Below are positions 1 through 23,403 of a DNA stretch of 64,000 nt, piece after piece (positions within the stretch are counted from its first letter, which is position 1; each line of letters starts with the position of its first letter). The stretch comes from Whitmania pigra. Lineage: Eukaryota; Annelida; Clitellata; Hirudinida; Haemopidae. The notes below the pieces were generated by a model. It worked only from the letters and a program-made list of their open reading frames with translations, had not been told where the DNA came from and made no database searches. The translations under genes and the position numbers were made by a program. The stretch is taken from NCBI GenBank assembly GCA_021613335.1, contig JAJTWR010000308.1, positions 2,710,001 to 2,774,000 of the forward strand. The letters run 5' to 3'.

Positions 1-86
1 CACATTGTGCTGATCGCTTCGAGGGTATGATGATGTGATGGTAATTTTAATTTAAGTGATAATTTTACATTGGCTTCAAAACTCAC

Positions 87-10606
<10,520 letters not shown>

Positions 10607-11454
10607 GGTGATGGCTTCAAATTTTTATTGCTCCAAAAGGAATCGGAAATGGATCGACTGAAAATTGAATTCCATTTCATGGGCATAAAAGCGTAACGTT
10701 GAGCAAGTCAAATCTATTTTCCAAGCAGAAGGAGCATATAAATGCCTCGAAATGGTTGAGAGTATGCGCGTCAGACATCATCTTGCATGCATTCCGTCGC
10801 TTGTGATGGCTGCATTGCGGGGACGGAAAAGCTCGATTTTTCAAAATTGTAAACGGGGAAGAGAGCCTGAAATCATGTAATCGTACAACTGCTGGTTCGA
10901 TTCTTTTTTACGATTTCTTTTTTTATTTTTCTGAAAATATTTGCGAAGTCCGAGCTGGAGCAAAAATAGCCACGAGAGTGTGGGAGGATGTTTGCTTCGA
11001 AAGAAACTAAATATTTCAGATTAACGAAGTTGCGACTCCGTGAAATGCTTTTTATGGCCGTTCTACTGGTGGAAGAGAAAAATGCTAACATCTCTTCATT
11101 TTTGTCACAAGCCTGGCAGTTTGTCAAATGCTTCATTGGCTCGTTATAACGCAACTTACTGGCTATTATATTTTCTTGTGCTATAAAACATTAGACTTTA
11201 TGATTTCGTGTTTGTTTCTATTAGTTTAATTTAAATTTTTAAAAATTGGATTTGGTAATTAATTCTATCGCGTGTTTAGTTGAGTAACATTATTATTTTT
11301 GTCGTTTCTCGACATGATCATCATATGAGAGTTATTTGTGATTTTACAATTTGAAGTGAAACGGCCATTAGTCTTCGTCTAAAGCCTTAATCTATTCTCC
11401 TTGGGAACAAGCAAATCCTTCGCTTCGTGTTTATAATTGTCTTTTATTTTTATC

Positions 11455-11612
11455 TTTTTTATGCTTACTTGCGCAGCGCCATAAGCGTAAGCGTCAAGGG
11501 CGCTCAGCCATTTGTATAGCGCATCCAAAGGGCGCTTTGTGGCGATGCAAGCTGGGTCGTGAACAGGACACGTAAAGACTGTTGCTTTTACCGTCGTTCG
11601 CAGGCTTTGCAC
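11455..11612 (-). repeat. Dispersed repeat with a conserved minus-strand reading frame, copy 2
   Basis: The minus-strand frame reads KATVFTCPVHDPACIATKRP, then LDALYKWLSALDAYAYGAAQ, closely matching copy 3 at 44615-44835. A small in-frame duplication (GCGTAAGCGTCAAGGGCGC on the plus strand) adds residues near the end. Function unknown. Confidence 0.7.
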
Positions 11613-13980
11613 GTTTTAATAATAACATTATTAATATTAAAAATATTTGTCGCTGACTGTTGAAAGCTGGCTAAATTCATCAGAGTAAGGTTTACTAAAA
11701 TAAGAACCTTAGTGCAACATATGGACAATGTTTATCTTGATTTCAACTGGATAGCTATTGAAGTGGAGAATGCACGCCAAAGAATTGCATCTTCATCTGT
11801 AGTCATGAAAGGATTTTAAAACAAATTGCAAACTCACCTGAACTGACTGAAATAATTAATCTCATTTATGCTAATAACTGTAAGCGTATTCAAACGCTTT
11901 TTTATGGAACGGAAATCCCTAACACTTTGCACGACATTATAATTCTCATTAGAACTGAGGAGGCACAATCAGGTAATTTGTAACGAATTAATTATCGCCT
12001 TTTCCGTCATTAAAAATAATTTACCAACCCGACTATCGGCATTTTTCTAAGAGCTATTTTGAGGAATTGGTGCCTTGAAAGAAGGGATCAGCGATCTCAA
12101 CGGAGAAATTAAGAGGGAATTAAGGGAGAATTAGAAAGGAAATTAGAAGAGATTGATAACCGATGATGCTTGAGGACAATGAATACATGGCGTGGCAAGG
12201 GAGAAGCCTTCAATTTATGGCCAATAAATGAAGCGTTCTTACGAATCTCCCTCTAGTGAGACACTCTCCCATTCTTGACGGAAAATTTCCTAAAAGTTTT
12301 TGCGGGAAAGGCTTTTTAAAACCTCTCTGGATATAATTCCACAATACATAAAACCTGTCAAAAACAGGAGGGCGGATACACCACCCGTCAGCAAAGGTTT
12401 TCAAGATTTTAATTTTTTTCGCAAGCAATAAACGTCTACTTAGATATCGAAGATACAAACGCACTTTAGAAATGGTTCTGGAATATCAAGGCACAGTAAC
12501 ACAATACAAGAGATCAAGAAGGATCCTCCCGCATTAGAAAACCTCATAACCACTTAAGTTCTTCTCAAGGCTTTTAAAACTAATTTTGCACTCGTTCAAC
12601 ATCAGCTTTTCATCCTCAACTAGTCGCAGCCTTAAAATCTGCACATTTAGGAAGGCAAAGTCCTCTCTCATTTGCATGTCTTCCCACTTGAAACCTTCTC
12701 AAATCTTAAAATTAATTAATTTAAAACTCCATGCTGGTTTTCAAAATCTTTATCTGGCCAGAGCCAAAGACCAAAAGAGCAGTGATAAAAATAAGTTCAA
12801 CTTTTATTTAGCATTCGTCCAAAAATAAGTTCAACTTTATTTGCCATTCATTCGACTTCAATCAATCACCGGAATCAACACCATAAAAACAAAAGTCATG
12901 ATTTCACCCAAACTTCCATCTAAAAATATATGGACATAACCCATCAAAATATAACACAGAATATATTCATAGCGTTGTCAACGATGATAGAAGGTAATCT
13001 ATGAAGTCAATTTTAGCGCAGATATCCTCAATCGACAAGTTGTGGTGCGTAGCAGGAAACAAACTTTGAGCAACAGCATTAACGATGGAATACAACACGT
13101 TCAACAATAGCTCAGGATTAAATTCAAAATTTTGCAACGATAAATCTTAAAAAAAAAACAATCCAATTTAAACTGGGAACTTGATGAAAATAAGAATAAA
13201 AATTGATGCAGACATAAAGTAACAAGACCTCTCTGGTGAAAACAAACTTTGGAATGCACGGCTATGAAAAGCAACCGATTAGTCTTGCACGGGCTCGTAA
13301 TGCTCTGACCAATGGAATAAAATGAATCCCTCTGAAGCTTTCGAGCGATGCCAAGGCCTTACGAAAAGCAGACGACACCTACGGACGAAGAATCCTTCGG
13401 TGCCTGGAATAAAGGAGAATGTTATGGCATGCCAGATTTCACCTGGCAAAACATGTTAGAGATAAGGATGATATGCAGCCTCCAAACAACACTCAACATT
13501 TAATAACAATGCACTGACTGCAAAACATCGATTCGTCCAATAAATAATATACAATCGACGTGATTTACAATTCGCCAGAGAGCAGCGTTGCAAACTATGA
13601 TTCGAAGAAACAAGCTTTCAATAATGTCTCAATAATTTGGGCTTCAAATTGACAAAATCAAAACCATCTGGATTTGTGAGGACACTTTGATGGATGACCT
13701 AATTATCAGGTTCGTCATTTGTTATTGTACAACTCAATTTACATCATCATCCTCATCAAAACCTCTGAAGCAGTGTTGTATGAGGTGCCACTGGAAGAAA
13801 ATACATCAATAATTTCAAGCAATTTGAAAACATTTCTGAACATTTATATATTTATTTATAATCTCATGTTGTGATTGAAATAAATTATCATCCACAAAAC
13901 ATGAGCTCACAGAAGGATCTCGTTTTTGCATTCAAAGCGTAAAAATACTGCACAACTTTAACTCCACTTGACAGACTTAA

Positions 13981-14012
13981 TTTATTTTTATTTTTTATTT
14001 ATTTATTTCTAT
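13981..14012 (-). terminator. Clustered AATAAA-type polyadenylation signals after muscleblind
   Basis: Directly downstream of the muscleblind stop codon at 14024-14022 the minus strand has several overlapping AATAAA words. Their position fits a very short 3' UTR, but the AT-rich context makes chance occurrence possible. Confidence 0.35.
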
Positions 14013-14021
14013 TTGGAATGT

Positions 14022-17000
14022 TTAAAATTCTATCGAGTAAAAGGACTGACGTGATATGGGGAAGTACTGAGGCTGTTGCATTGGTAAAGAAGCAAGCGAC
14101 AGTTGAGGAGCAGGAAGCTGGGCATAGACTGGCAAGCCGCTCTTGGTGTCCACCAGGGCAGTGCGCTTCAATGGAGGTGCAAATGTTCCCTGCACGAAAA
14201 TAACAAAAACAAGTTCAACGAATTGAAATGACTGTCATAAATCGTCGGAGCATGCTAACGGGCTGGACGTTAGAGGACGCGTCGTGAACTCTCTTCCTGT
14301 TCATTCCATTACCTGCAGACTTGTCTTCAGTGGCGCTCTAAAGTTAAAACATTGCTGCAATCAAGAACTCTAAGTGAACGAAGCGACGGACGCTCGTTCT
14401 GCATTCGAGTTGTTAGAGAAGCTATCTACAAAAGCGGGCGGTCCAATGAATCTGATTGGCCGACACCACAAATGAAATTTGGAATGACAAGCAAGCCTTT
14501 CTTCTGCAGCGTGAGGCAATTTTTTGGTATACCAATTAATTAAGAAGCAAACAAAACAACTCCATTTTAACAATGAGTTTCAAGCTGAAACCTTTATTTG
14601 TTATTATCGCAGATATTAAGATAGCTTCTCAGTTCATATTCCTTAAGAACAGCCTTGAACATTACTTGCAAGCAGTCTGTAGACCTGGGCAAACCAAGAA
14701 TGCATGCTCCATGTAGTACTCAGAACAACCAACACTTAGCTGAACAGGTCACATAACATTTTACATCCACATTTGAAGCTCCTCAAGAACACCTTCATTA
14801 TAACAATTGTTTACATATTGTTCCAAAAAGTCCTTCAAACCTTTGAGAATATTTAAGTTTTATCTGCTTTTGAAACATCAGAGAAAGATGAGTAACATGA
14901 AGCAGTTAGAGAGTGCATATCTGCAACCTCGGCACTCTCGAGGTTCTCAAGCCACGCAACACAAGAGGCAGTTAAAATAACCTAACTCAAACGTACAACC
15001 ATAACCAGTCAAAAGCATTTCAAGCCACCACGGTTCATCAAAACAAGGCACGAACAGATGAAAGGATGCTACATTGAAAAGTGAAAGTGAAAGCACTCTC
15101 GGAACGGAATCATTCTAGACGTTGCAAACCAACAAACGAAACCGAACAGACGACAAACATCGACGACCAGTTCGTCAAAGTGGTAGCCGGAATGCATGCC
15201 ACAGCTTAAATCCAAAAAAAGCACAACTCGGCTCAATAAAATTACCATGGTAAATTCAGAGGACGGGCGAAAGAGCAGTTTCCGTCATTCGCTGCAGACG
15301 TCAATGCAAAATTTATGAATTATAAACATGTCGTGTTTGTCGACGAATGTCGAGAGCACGGTCGAGAAATACGGTTAAATGATAGAATTCATGGTCTTTA
15401 CCACATTATCATGGCCAACCTCATACTTTCGACTACACCGACTTCCTGCTTAAATAACATCATCATCAAAGCTACCATCGAGTTCCATGCAGAAAGCCTA
15501 CCTCATAAGAATGTAATGCCTGAGACTGTGAAGCTGCTGGCTGGTTAATTTTCAATGAGGAATCCATGGGTGACTCCAAGTAAGGCAGGACCTAAAATCA
15601 TCTCCAGAATTTTAGTCATTACCAGCTCATCATGATCGATGCTGTGAACTTGAAAATTAAATTTTAAAAACATCACCTGCTGCACATAAGGCATAACAGC
15701 AAACAACAGACAAACAACAGCAAACAACAGACAAACAAGATGGCAAGAGAGATAATGACTGACAAAATATTTTATGTCCTCAAGCTCCTAAGTTCATCTC
15801 AGATTTTGTTAGATTTAATTTTTAGCACTTTATTGAATCCATCTTGAGATACTTAATTCCTTTAACAGCATACTTGAAAAGGGTAAGAAGCCGGATTGTT
15901 GACCACGCCCAAAGGGATGATGTTGGCGTACTGTGCAGGGTTGACCACCTGGACCAAACCGTTGCCGGGATAGCCGGACAGCGCTCCCTGAGCGGATCCG
16001 AGAATCTGGTACTGGGGAAGCAGCGAGGACGGCGAGGGTATGACGTAAGGACTCCCTGCAGACTGCCGAGCAAAACGTCGACCCGCGCTCGTAACGAATT
16101 CATGTGCAGGCAGCTCTCAAAATAAATTGAATTGATCGAAAGCAGTCATCATTTACTTACACCAAAATGTTGCTGGCCTGGCATTAACATGGCCTGGTAA
16201 GCAGATGGCATAACAGACTTTGAAGAAGCAACCTGCAAGCACCAGTAGCACAAAATGAAGTACAAGATGGAACAAAACAGTTAATTATGATTATAATATG
16301 TCAATAATAACAATGTAATTATAAATTACTTATTTAATTATCTCTATAACTACCAAGGGAAATGATGATCCCGCAGACACAGCAAGGACTGGCTGGAGTA
16401 GTCCAGAATTAAGTGCACTTTGTAGCTGAAGGTTCTTGACGATCAGATTCTGGCGTCCAGTTTCCAATAGTTGCTCCTTGAGGTGTGAAGGTGGATGGAG
16501 GTATTTGCATGGAGGATTGTTTCTCTGACACTTGCTCTGAGAGATTTTAATTCATTGACAATCATAAATATAGTTAATTAAGACTTTTACAACCAATCCA
16601 GTTTCATTATAAAAATAACCACCAGCAATGACATGGACATATAAAGACATCCGCATATTAAAGTAAGTGGCCTAACGGTTAAGGATGCACCTCTCACGAC
16701 GGCAGCATGGGATTCGAACCCCGCTGTGGGAGCACCGTCCTAATCATCATCAAGATGTGCAACGGACGTTAATAAAACATACAACATAAAGTAAGTATTG
16801 GTAAATCATTGTTATCAGACATTGTACATTGTATCTGGTTATAACATCCATCACTATCAGGATCGCCACAGATTATCAAACCCAAGTGCTTCATATTTCA
16901 TGCTTTCTTTCTGTTTTTTTTTGCTTATGTTCCAGTCAGTGAAAGAGATATGTATGCCCTAGGCCCTATGCAAAATAGATAAAATAGATATGCAAAATAG

Positions 17001-18978
17001 GTAAAATATATCATTCGTGTATTGTTTTTGACTTTAGCCACAATTCATCTATTTAACAACAAATCCATTGATAAATTACACACCCTTGTGAAGCGATGGT
17101 GTTTGAGAAATACATAAGATATACATTTACAACTGTTGACGTGCTAAATATATGCATGGCAATGAGGCCTCCTTTGAAAAACTTAATGAATCAACATCAT
17201 AGGGGACTGAAAGTGTCAAATACTCTCCCACAAAAATGTCTCACAATCCAAAGAGGAGGGGTGGTTGAAAATGTAATGAAAAAAACAAAAGACCAACAAA
17301 AGACACAAAGGTTATTTAAGCCCTCTGTTGTGCTTAATTTGAAGAACCAAAAAAGACTTACTTCCTCCATTAATGCAAAACAGTAACAGTAGGATGTTAA
17401 CAAAAATTCAAAGGAACCTCGATATTTGTCGTTTCCTACTGTGGCATGCTTTTTAAGCAACCGAAAGCACCCGACTCCACAAAAATATTTGCCAGCCTCT
17501 CCCCGAGACTTTCAAACATGTAGATTTTTAATGCTTTTTTAATCATCAACACATAATCTCATTGAAACATCATGTCTGTTCTGTCAAAACTACTCTGAGC
17601 AGAGTATCACTTTCAGACACTAATCATAAATGAATAATAACCATAAAACAGACATAACTTACATGGAAATGCATATTTATGTGACTGCCACAAAAAAATC
17701 AATGCAAAAGAAACTATTCGTTAGGATTAAGGTGGGGTTTATCACCCATAATAATTGCTAACAACTTCAAATGGCCTCAGCAAAAACTTGGTATGTAATG
17801 TAAAAATGTATGCATATTGCATCATTAGCAATAATACATTACTAATCTTAACAACATCACCATCATTAACATCATCGTAAAATACTCTCTTTTTTTTTCT
17901 CTTCAACAAATTCTACACTTGAAAAATCAAAGTTGAAAAATTGCAGACACCACCAAGGACTTTGCATCAGAAGGAACCATCCACAATGGTGATGATGATT
18001 GTAGCATGTGATACATCAGGAATCTTTGAAAGATGTACTTCCAAACAGGATGAAACTAATCCTTACAATTAACAACTTCTTCAAATTGCTAATCAAAAAC
18101 TTTTAGCAGAGCCAATACAAATAACCAAATATTTATAATAATTTATGATTTAATATTTCTAATAAATATCTTAATAATTAATAATTAATAATATCTAAAA
18201 GTTGATTTTGCTCAAGCAACCATTTTAAAAGTAATGAAATGAGGAAATGATAAATTACACGACTCGAGTCTCAATTGGATGTTAATTTAAGCAAATGGAT
18301 GGTGAAACAATTTTATTGTTGCTGGCAACAATTCCCTTTATTTATTCATTCTTTTATTTTATGTATTCCTTTAGTTTGATTCCAAATGACGTTTCAATAA
18401 CAATTTTCCATGTGAAGTTATAAAATGTTTTTAATATAGGAAGGATATAAATTTATACTCAATTTAAAAAAGATTATAAATCAACTCAATTACAAAAATA
18501 AGCTCAAATAATGACAACACGTGTAATGCATAAATATTTTGTCTATTAGTTAGAAGTTATATGGTTATAAGATAATTAATTTCAAGGCAAAATTAAACAA
18601 TTTTTGTAAACATTTTCATAACAAGGAATTATAAACAAAATTAAAATAAATTTCAAAATTGAAAGTCTTCAAAAAGATCTTAAAATACTGCTACCTTGTT
18701 CGTTATATTCATAAGTAATGTACATATATTAAAGTTATATTAACCAGTTCTAATCAGAATTTAAAATATTTAACCTTAATGAAGTCAAAGCAGCAGACAA
18801 CTTTTCCATTCTGAACTTCAACATGTGGAGGTGGATGGGCATATTTGCAATCTTCGTCACTTCTCGGGCAAGCATCCCTGGAAAACTCTCGACAAACTTC
18901 CAGTGTCAGCCATCTAGAGTCTTTTCCTGGCTTCAACAGAATGGCCGCCACTTTGGGGGAATTATCAACTGGATCCAT
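14022..18978 (-). CDS. mbl: Muscleblind-like RNA-binding protein with one CCCH zinc-finger pair
   Basis: Nuclear and cytoplasmic RNA-binding regulator of alternative splicing. Five phase-matched exons: 18978-18775, 16536-16354, 16232-16163, 16055-15874 and 14189-14022, giving 268 residues with a stop at 14024-14022. Zinc finger 1 uses C29, C37, C44 and H48 (WLTLEVCREFSRDACP, CKYAHPPPH). Finger 2 uses C63, C71, C78 and H82 (CQRNNPPCKYLHPP) and is split by the first intron after IK, as in muscleblind genes elsewhere. The Pro/Gln/Ala-rich tail ends with LKRTALVDTKSGLPVYAQLP, like the KRPAL segment of insect muscleblind. Vertebrate MBNL proteins have two finger pairs; this gene shows one, like insect and nematode forms. 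The ATG at 18978 is the first in frame. Further alternative exons in the 2.2-kb first intron or the 1.7-kb last intron were not found but cannot be excluded. Confidence 0.93.
16655..16795 (+). repeat. tRNA-derived SINE, family A, in muscleblind intron
   Basis: Has an A-box-like TGGCCTAACGGTTAAGG, a B-box-like GGGATTCGAACCCC, then the tail GCACCGTCCTAATCATC and AACGGACGTTAATAAAACAT. The same order occurs reversed at 25095-25435. Confidence 0.8.
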
Positions 18979-19824
18979 GTTTTCGATTTCAAATGAGTCA
19001 AAAGGCCCAATACAAATTTGCCAAAAGCTCTTTTTGGTGTGTATAACATGCAATTCCAATTCTTTATTCCAGATTAGAAAATGAGAAGTCAATAACTTTT
19101 TTTTCTATATACTTTTTCTATTTAGCTTGCTATTTCCTGAAACAAGGACAAACATGTTAAAATTACAATAAATCAAATTTAATAAAGTGATCGTAAATAT
19201 GCATCAGGAAGACCATTTTTGGGCAAAGTTCTAATTCATTAAATGTAAAGCAAAACTTTCTTCGATATTATATTTCAAACGTTAACAACTGAACTAAAAA
19301 TGCATTTGTTCGAACGCCGAGCGACCCGGATGCAGAGATCGAAAGTCCTAATAAAACATTTCCTTGGTTTGCTTTGAATAGACAAAACTTTAGCCTAACC
19401 GTCTCCTTAAAACGATACACAGTCCAGTTCAACCTACTTCGTCATACCATTACTCCCATCCGACAACTTCTCCCTTATGTTTACCTGCAATGTCAGACAA
19501 CTTGAAACCAAAGACGCCTTCTCATTGCACAAGGGGATTAGTTTTTCTCATTAGTTTCACGATCATTTATTTAATTTGTTTAATTCCTGTTTTGCGATGG
19601 TAACTTTAAATGCTATCGAATGTAATAAATTAAGAAGTTTCTTTTTGACAGGTCTTTTTCGCTAGACTTGGATTAAACATAGTCGCCTGACTTTAAAGTC
19701 ACCAACAAGTTTAGTTGTTATTAATAATGACGAATAAATGTTTAGTAAGTAATATTATAATTCAATATTACAATGTATTGCAACAACAGAACGGAATTTT
19801 ATAAATTAGATAAAAAACTTGTCC

Positions 19825-19900
19825 TAAATTTAAGTGTCTGCTAACTTCAGCCACGTTAAAGACTAGGCTTTTAACATCATATAAGTGTCTGCTGGCGGAA
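19825..19900. repeat. Short dispersed repeat (GTGTCTGCTAACTTCAG family)
   Basis: Matches 42145-42215 over about 70 bases: GTGTCTGCTAACTTCAGYYA, then CGTTARAGAYTAGGCTTTTA, then AAGTGWCTGCT. Origin unknown. Confidence 0.6.
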
Positions 19901-19999
19901 GAAAATTCATAAAAAGGCTTATGTAAGCCATGCACTACATTCGCTGCATTCAAAAATTAAATGTACCAGATAAATTTACACGTCTACTAGAGTTTCAAC

Positions 20000-20058
20000 G
20001 TTTATTTATTTGATTGTAGTCTGTTGCATAACTGAGATGATTTGGACTTGAGGTTCAA
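20000..20058. repeat. Dispersed repeat with TAGTCTGTTGCATAACTGAG core
   Basis: Starts TTTATTTATTTGATTGTAGT and continues through TGCATAACTGAGATGATTTG. Near-identical copies lie at 25190-25245, 25255-25300 and 25445-25495, and an inverted partial at 39690-39720. It resembles the tail of the family A SINE. Confidence 0.65.
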
Positions 20059-20684
20059 CGTTGTTTCGAGGTTGAGCTTACATCTGTCCCGGAAGTGGGA
20101 GGGGTCGCAAAGATGGGAGGAGCTATGTGATGTGCTGTAATTTGTTAGTTTATTTGGATTAATTAAGTATTAAGTCCTTTAAGAAATTAGTGAATTGCTA
20201 TTAAATTATTTAGTTATAATGACCAATAATTTTATCAACATATTTTTTTATTACAATATTACATCAGATTGATGTACTCAACTTAAAGTTTGTTAAATAT
20301 AAAGTGAAAACATTATTTTAGAATTAATATATAATAATTTCAAGAAAACCCTTAAGGGCATCATGAATTTCGATATCGTCTAGAAAAACCTTTCCGAATG
20401 CGGCCTTGGGGTCTTGTTATTGGACGTGCACTTCTAGATCAGAGGGTTGCAAATTAGACGGCTAAAAAAAAGTTACAAAGAGTGCACATAATTTAGTTAT
20501 CACTTATCTCACAGTTTTATCAAACCAATCAGGAAGCGAGTGAATATTAATTTGGAAAATAAACTTGTAAAATAATTAGTATAAACACCATTAGATCTAA
20601 TTTAATGTTAAATAAGAAAATACACTTATCTGAATTTTTAGAAGTTAAATTATTACTCCTAACTTTAACCCCTAACACTAATCC

Positions 20685-20757
20685 GAACTCCAATGCCAAT
20701 TCGAACCCGCGCCGCCGCGGCTTTCGCTCTAGCCACCACGCCACGCGAGCACCACGA
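20685..20757 (-). repeat. tRNA-like SINE head, family B
   Basis: The minus strand reads GTGGCGTGGTGGCTAGAGCG (A-box region) and, 15-20 bases later, GCGGGTTCGAATTGG (B-box region). The spacing fits a tRNA-derived promoter. The flanks do not form a complete acceptor stem, so I call it a SINE or tRNA pseudogene. Confidence 0.55.
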
Positions 20758-20816
20758 AGTGAAGGTGTTCCATAGATATTATTTTAACTTAAAACATTAA
20801 TAGATAAAACCTTTTT

Positions 20817-22046
20817 ATCGCCGCGGACTGGTCAATGTTTGATAATTTTACCGCGGTCCGCTCGGGGGGGGAGTTGATTGTTTATATTTTAGATTGTTTT
20901 GATTTAATAACTTTAATTTAATTGTATTTACACACGCCTTCAAAATACATACAGTTACACAAAAAATAAATATAAAGTGATTTAAAATTTAACTCATTAG
21001 AACGCTAAATCAATGAGAACCCTGAGCTTGTTTCTTTGCAACGAGACGGTTCCATGTGGGGGTAATCGGAGACAATGACACCCGAAGTGTGTTGCTTACG
21101 TCCAGTTTATTTCGTTGTTTTGTTTTGGCTGCTGTCACAGCAGAAAACCCCGCTTCACAAAGATAGGATGTCGGAAGTGGCAACAGGGATTTAAGGGCTG
21201 TGGTTGCAATCTCAGGGTATTCCGCCATGACTTTAATCCAGAACACCGGTAGAGTTGTTGTCTGGAACGCAGTTTTAAGGACGCCGTCATTAGCAATCTC
21301 CAGCAGTTGATCTTCTTGCACAGACATGCTAGATTCGCCTGGTTTGTTGACAAATGGGTCGCGGATCCATTCTTTACCAGTTCGTGGGTCTTTTGTTGTT
21401 GGGAAGTAGCGCTCGAACTCTTTTAAAAGCAAAGACAGGTGATCCGTCACAAACTTGGAGAATGAATGCTCAGGTTCAGTCTCGCATAAAATCCCCGCTA
21501 ATGTTTGAAACATATCCAAAATGCCTCTGTTCACGCGCTTTCCCCCACAACTCTAGTTTGGCTTTAAATGCAGCTACTTTGTCTGCCAGCTTGAAAACAG
21601 TTGTCATTTTCCTCTGAAGGGACAGATTGAGTTTATTGAGCAGGCTGAATATGTCACACAGGTAAGCTAGTTTTGCGACCCATACCTCGTCACCGAAATG
21701 TGCTGCCAACGGTGACTTCTTTTCTGAGAGAAATCTTTGCAATGGCTCTCGCAATTCAAATACTCTGGTTAGCGATTTGCCTCTGGATAGCCATCTTATT
21801 TCTGTGTGTAAGAGCAGGCATCTGTACTCTGCGTCCATCTCCTCACAAAGCTGCTCAAACAGGCGCGAGTTAATGATGAGCTTTGATGAGGTTAATAACT
21901 TTAACACGCTAAGAAAGAGATGACAGCGGTTGTTCTCAAGCCCTACAAACTATTTTAATTTTTTTAATGAAATTGAAATAATTTATTGTTCCTTGGGCGG
22001 CCCTGTACCATTTGATCCACGGACCGGGGGTTGGGGACCACTGTAC
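20817..22046 (-). pseudogene. hAT-superfamily transposase copy (GTF2IRD2/ZBED-related), truncated and frameshifted
   Basis: Two overlapping minus-strand frames, 21907-21476 and 21534-21010, carry the middle and C-terminal parts of a hAT transposase: LLHTEIRWLSRGKSLTRVFE, LNLSLQRKMTTVFKLADKVA and, in the dimerisation region, SYLCEAGFSAVTAAKTKQRN and PTWNRLVAKKQAQ. They overlap out of frame, so there is a frameshift. The right boundary is a hAT terminus, GGTTGGGGACCACTG, ending near 22044. The N-terminal half, including the BED finger, is missing between 21907 and that terminus. The left side has CCGCGGACTGG and ACCGCGGTCCG motifs at 20819-20866 but no matching terminal repeat. Confidence 0.85.
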
Positions 22047-22159
22047 TAAGTAATATCGAGTAATGTCCATGATTATTTAGAGTTAATAATAAAGTGTTTT
22101 AGTGGTGATCTACTTTGTACATGAGATTGGCCAAATGGAAATTGTTTATTTGATGAATT

Positions 22160-23290
22160 TTAAGTATGTTTAAATTTACAAATGCATGATCGGTATGGGG
22201 AGTTATATGGCAAACAAAGAGCAACATGTAAGAATTTTTTCTGAAGATTAAGTAAAGGTTTTAAGCAAGTTGAATAGTTAAAAGCCCAAATTAAGTTACA
22301 ATAGTTTAAATATGGATAGATAAGTGAATAATACAATGTAATTACTGTTTTTATGTTTACATAACAACGTATGCGATAAATTACGCCAATATTTTTAGAA
22401 ATCTTTGCCGTTATATACTGAATATGTTGCTTGAATGAGAGATGTTGGTCTGTAATGACTCCAAGAAATTTACATGATTCGACACGAGATATAACAGAAT
22501 TACTAATATAAATGTTACAATCATCCATGGGGAATTTCTTCCTTGCTTTATGGAAAAACATATATACGGTTTTTTTAGTGTTGAGAGACAAGAGGTTTGC
22601 CCTGAACCATTCTGCCAACTTTTCAAGCTCAGTATTCATGGTAGAGTAGAGTTCAGCAATGTTATTTTTAGACAGAAAAACATTTGTGTCGTCTGCGAAC
22701 AGTAAGTACTCAAGACGATCAGAGGGGTTGCACAAGTCATTGATATAAATCAGAAACAAAAAAGGTCCCAAGATTGAACCTTGTGGAACCAGATTAACAG
22801 TTGCCAACGACGATGTTTGATTTGCTTATGAAACCATCTGACTCCGACTTTTTAAATAACTTTCAAACCAAGAAAAACATTTGCCTCGAATACCATAACG
22901 ATAAAGTTTTTTCAAGAGAATGTCATGATTTACTTTGTCAAAAGCCTTAGCAATATCCAGAAATACTCCAATAGTAAATTGATGCTGGTCAAATCTGTGA
23001 GAGAGTTTCGTTTGGAGAACGATTGGCATATATGTTGAATGGTTTTGCCGAAAGCCGAATTGATTATTTTTTATAATGGTATGTTTTCCAGGAAAGAAAT
23101 TGTTCTATTATACATATCTTTCTCGAAATATTTAGAGAAGTACGGAAGAACCGATATTGGCCGATAATTAGCGATGTTTTCTTAGAAGTCTGATTTATGC
23201 AGTAGAATAACTTTGGCAATTTTAAATCATTGGGGAAGATACCGGAGGATGATGGACCATTCTGATGTCAAATCTAGACAGGATCTTCTG
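22160..23290 (-). pseudogene. LINE reverse transcriptase, 5'-truncated and broken (CR1/jockey-like)
   Basis: Frames 23029-22826 and 22807-22160 together carry reverse transcriptase motifs in order: NNQFGFRQNHST (in a broken upstream frame), FLDIAKAFDKVNHDILLKKL, VPQGSILGPFLFLIYINDL, the catalytic FADDTNVF, then the thumb region GVITDQHLSFKQHI. Frame breaks separate the parts, and no endonuclease is visible upstream. The 23263-23316 segment at its 5' side is shared with 49137-49192. Confidence 0.85.
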
Positions 23291-23316
23291 GCTGAAATGA
23301 TTTCAACTTAGCATCT
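23263..23316. repeat. Dispersed repeat shared with 49137-49192
   Basis: Both copies read CCATTCTGATGTCAAATSTA, then GACAGGATCTTCTGRCTGAA and ATGATYTCAACTTA. It lies at the broken 5' side of the LINE copy and may be LINE-derived. Confidence 0.6.
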
Positions 23317-23403
23317 AATTATTTGATTAATCTAATTAGTCCATTTTTTGTCATATGTGTATTGCATTTTCAATTTTATCATCGCTTACATCCTTTAACG
23401 CAG

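Larger units (their letters stand above)
10607..14021. other. Intergenic region between the muscleblind 3' end and the SK 5' end
   Basis: Contains the SK promoter side at its left end and the muscleblind 3' flank at its right. One dispersed repeat copy lies at 11460-11612. Otherwise AT-rich unique-looking sequence with no ORF that I can connect to a family. Confidence 0.6.
18979..20685. other. 5' flank of muscleblind
   Basis: AT-rich sequence expected to hold muscleblind 5' UTR exons and promoter, which I cannot locate. It includes a dispersed repeat at 19825-19900 and a SINE-tail-like segment at 20000-20060. Confidence 0.5.

Noticed and set aside
15822..16125. 93-codon ORFs on both strands over the muscleblind tail
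   Set aside because: The real exon (16055-15874) uses a different minus-strand frame that joins in phase with its neighbours.
18754..19092. Longer muscleblind N-terminus starting at 19092
   Set aside because: The codon there is TTG; the first in-frame ATG is 18978, just before the conserved finger region.
20685..20757. Functional tRNA gene
   Set aside because: A and B boxes are present but no acceptor stem pairs around them; fits a SINE or pseudogene.
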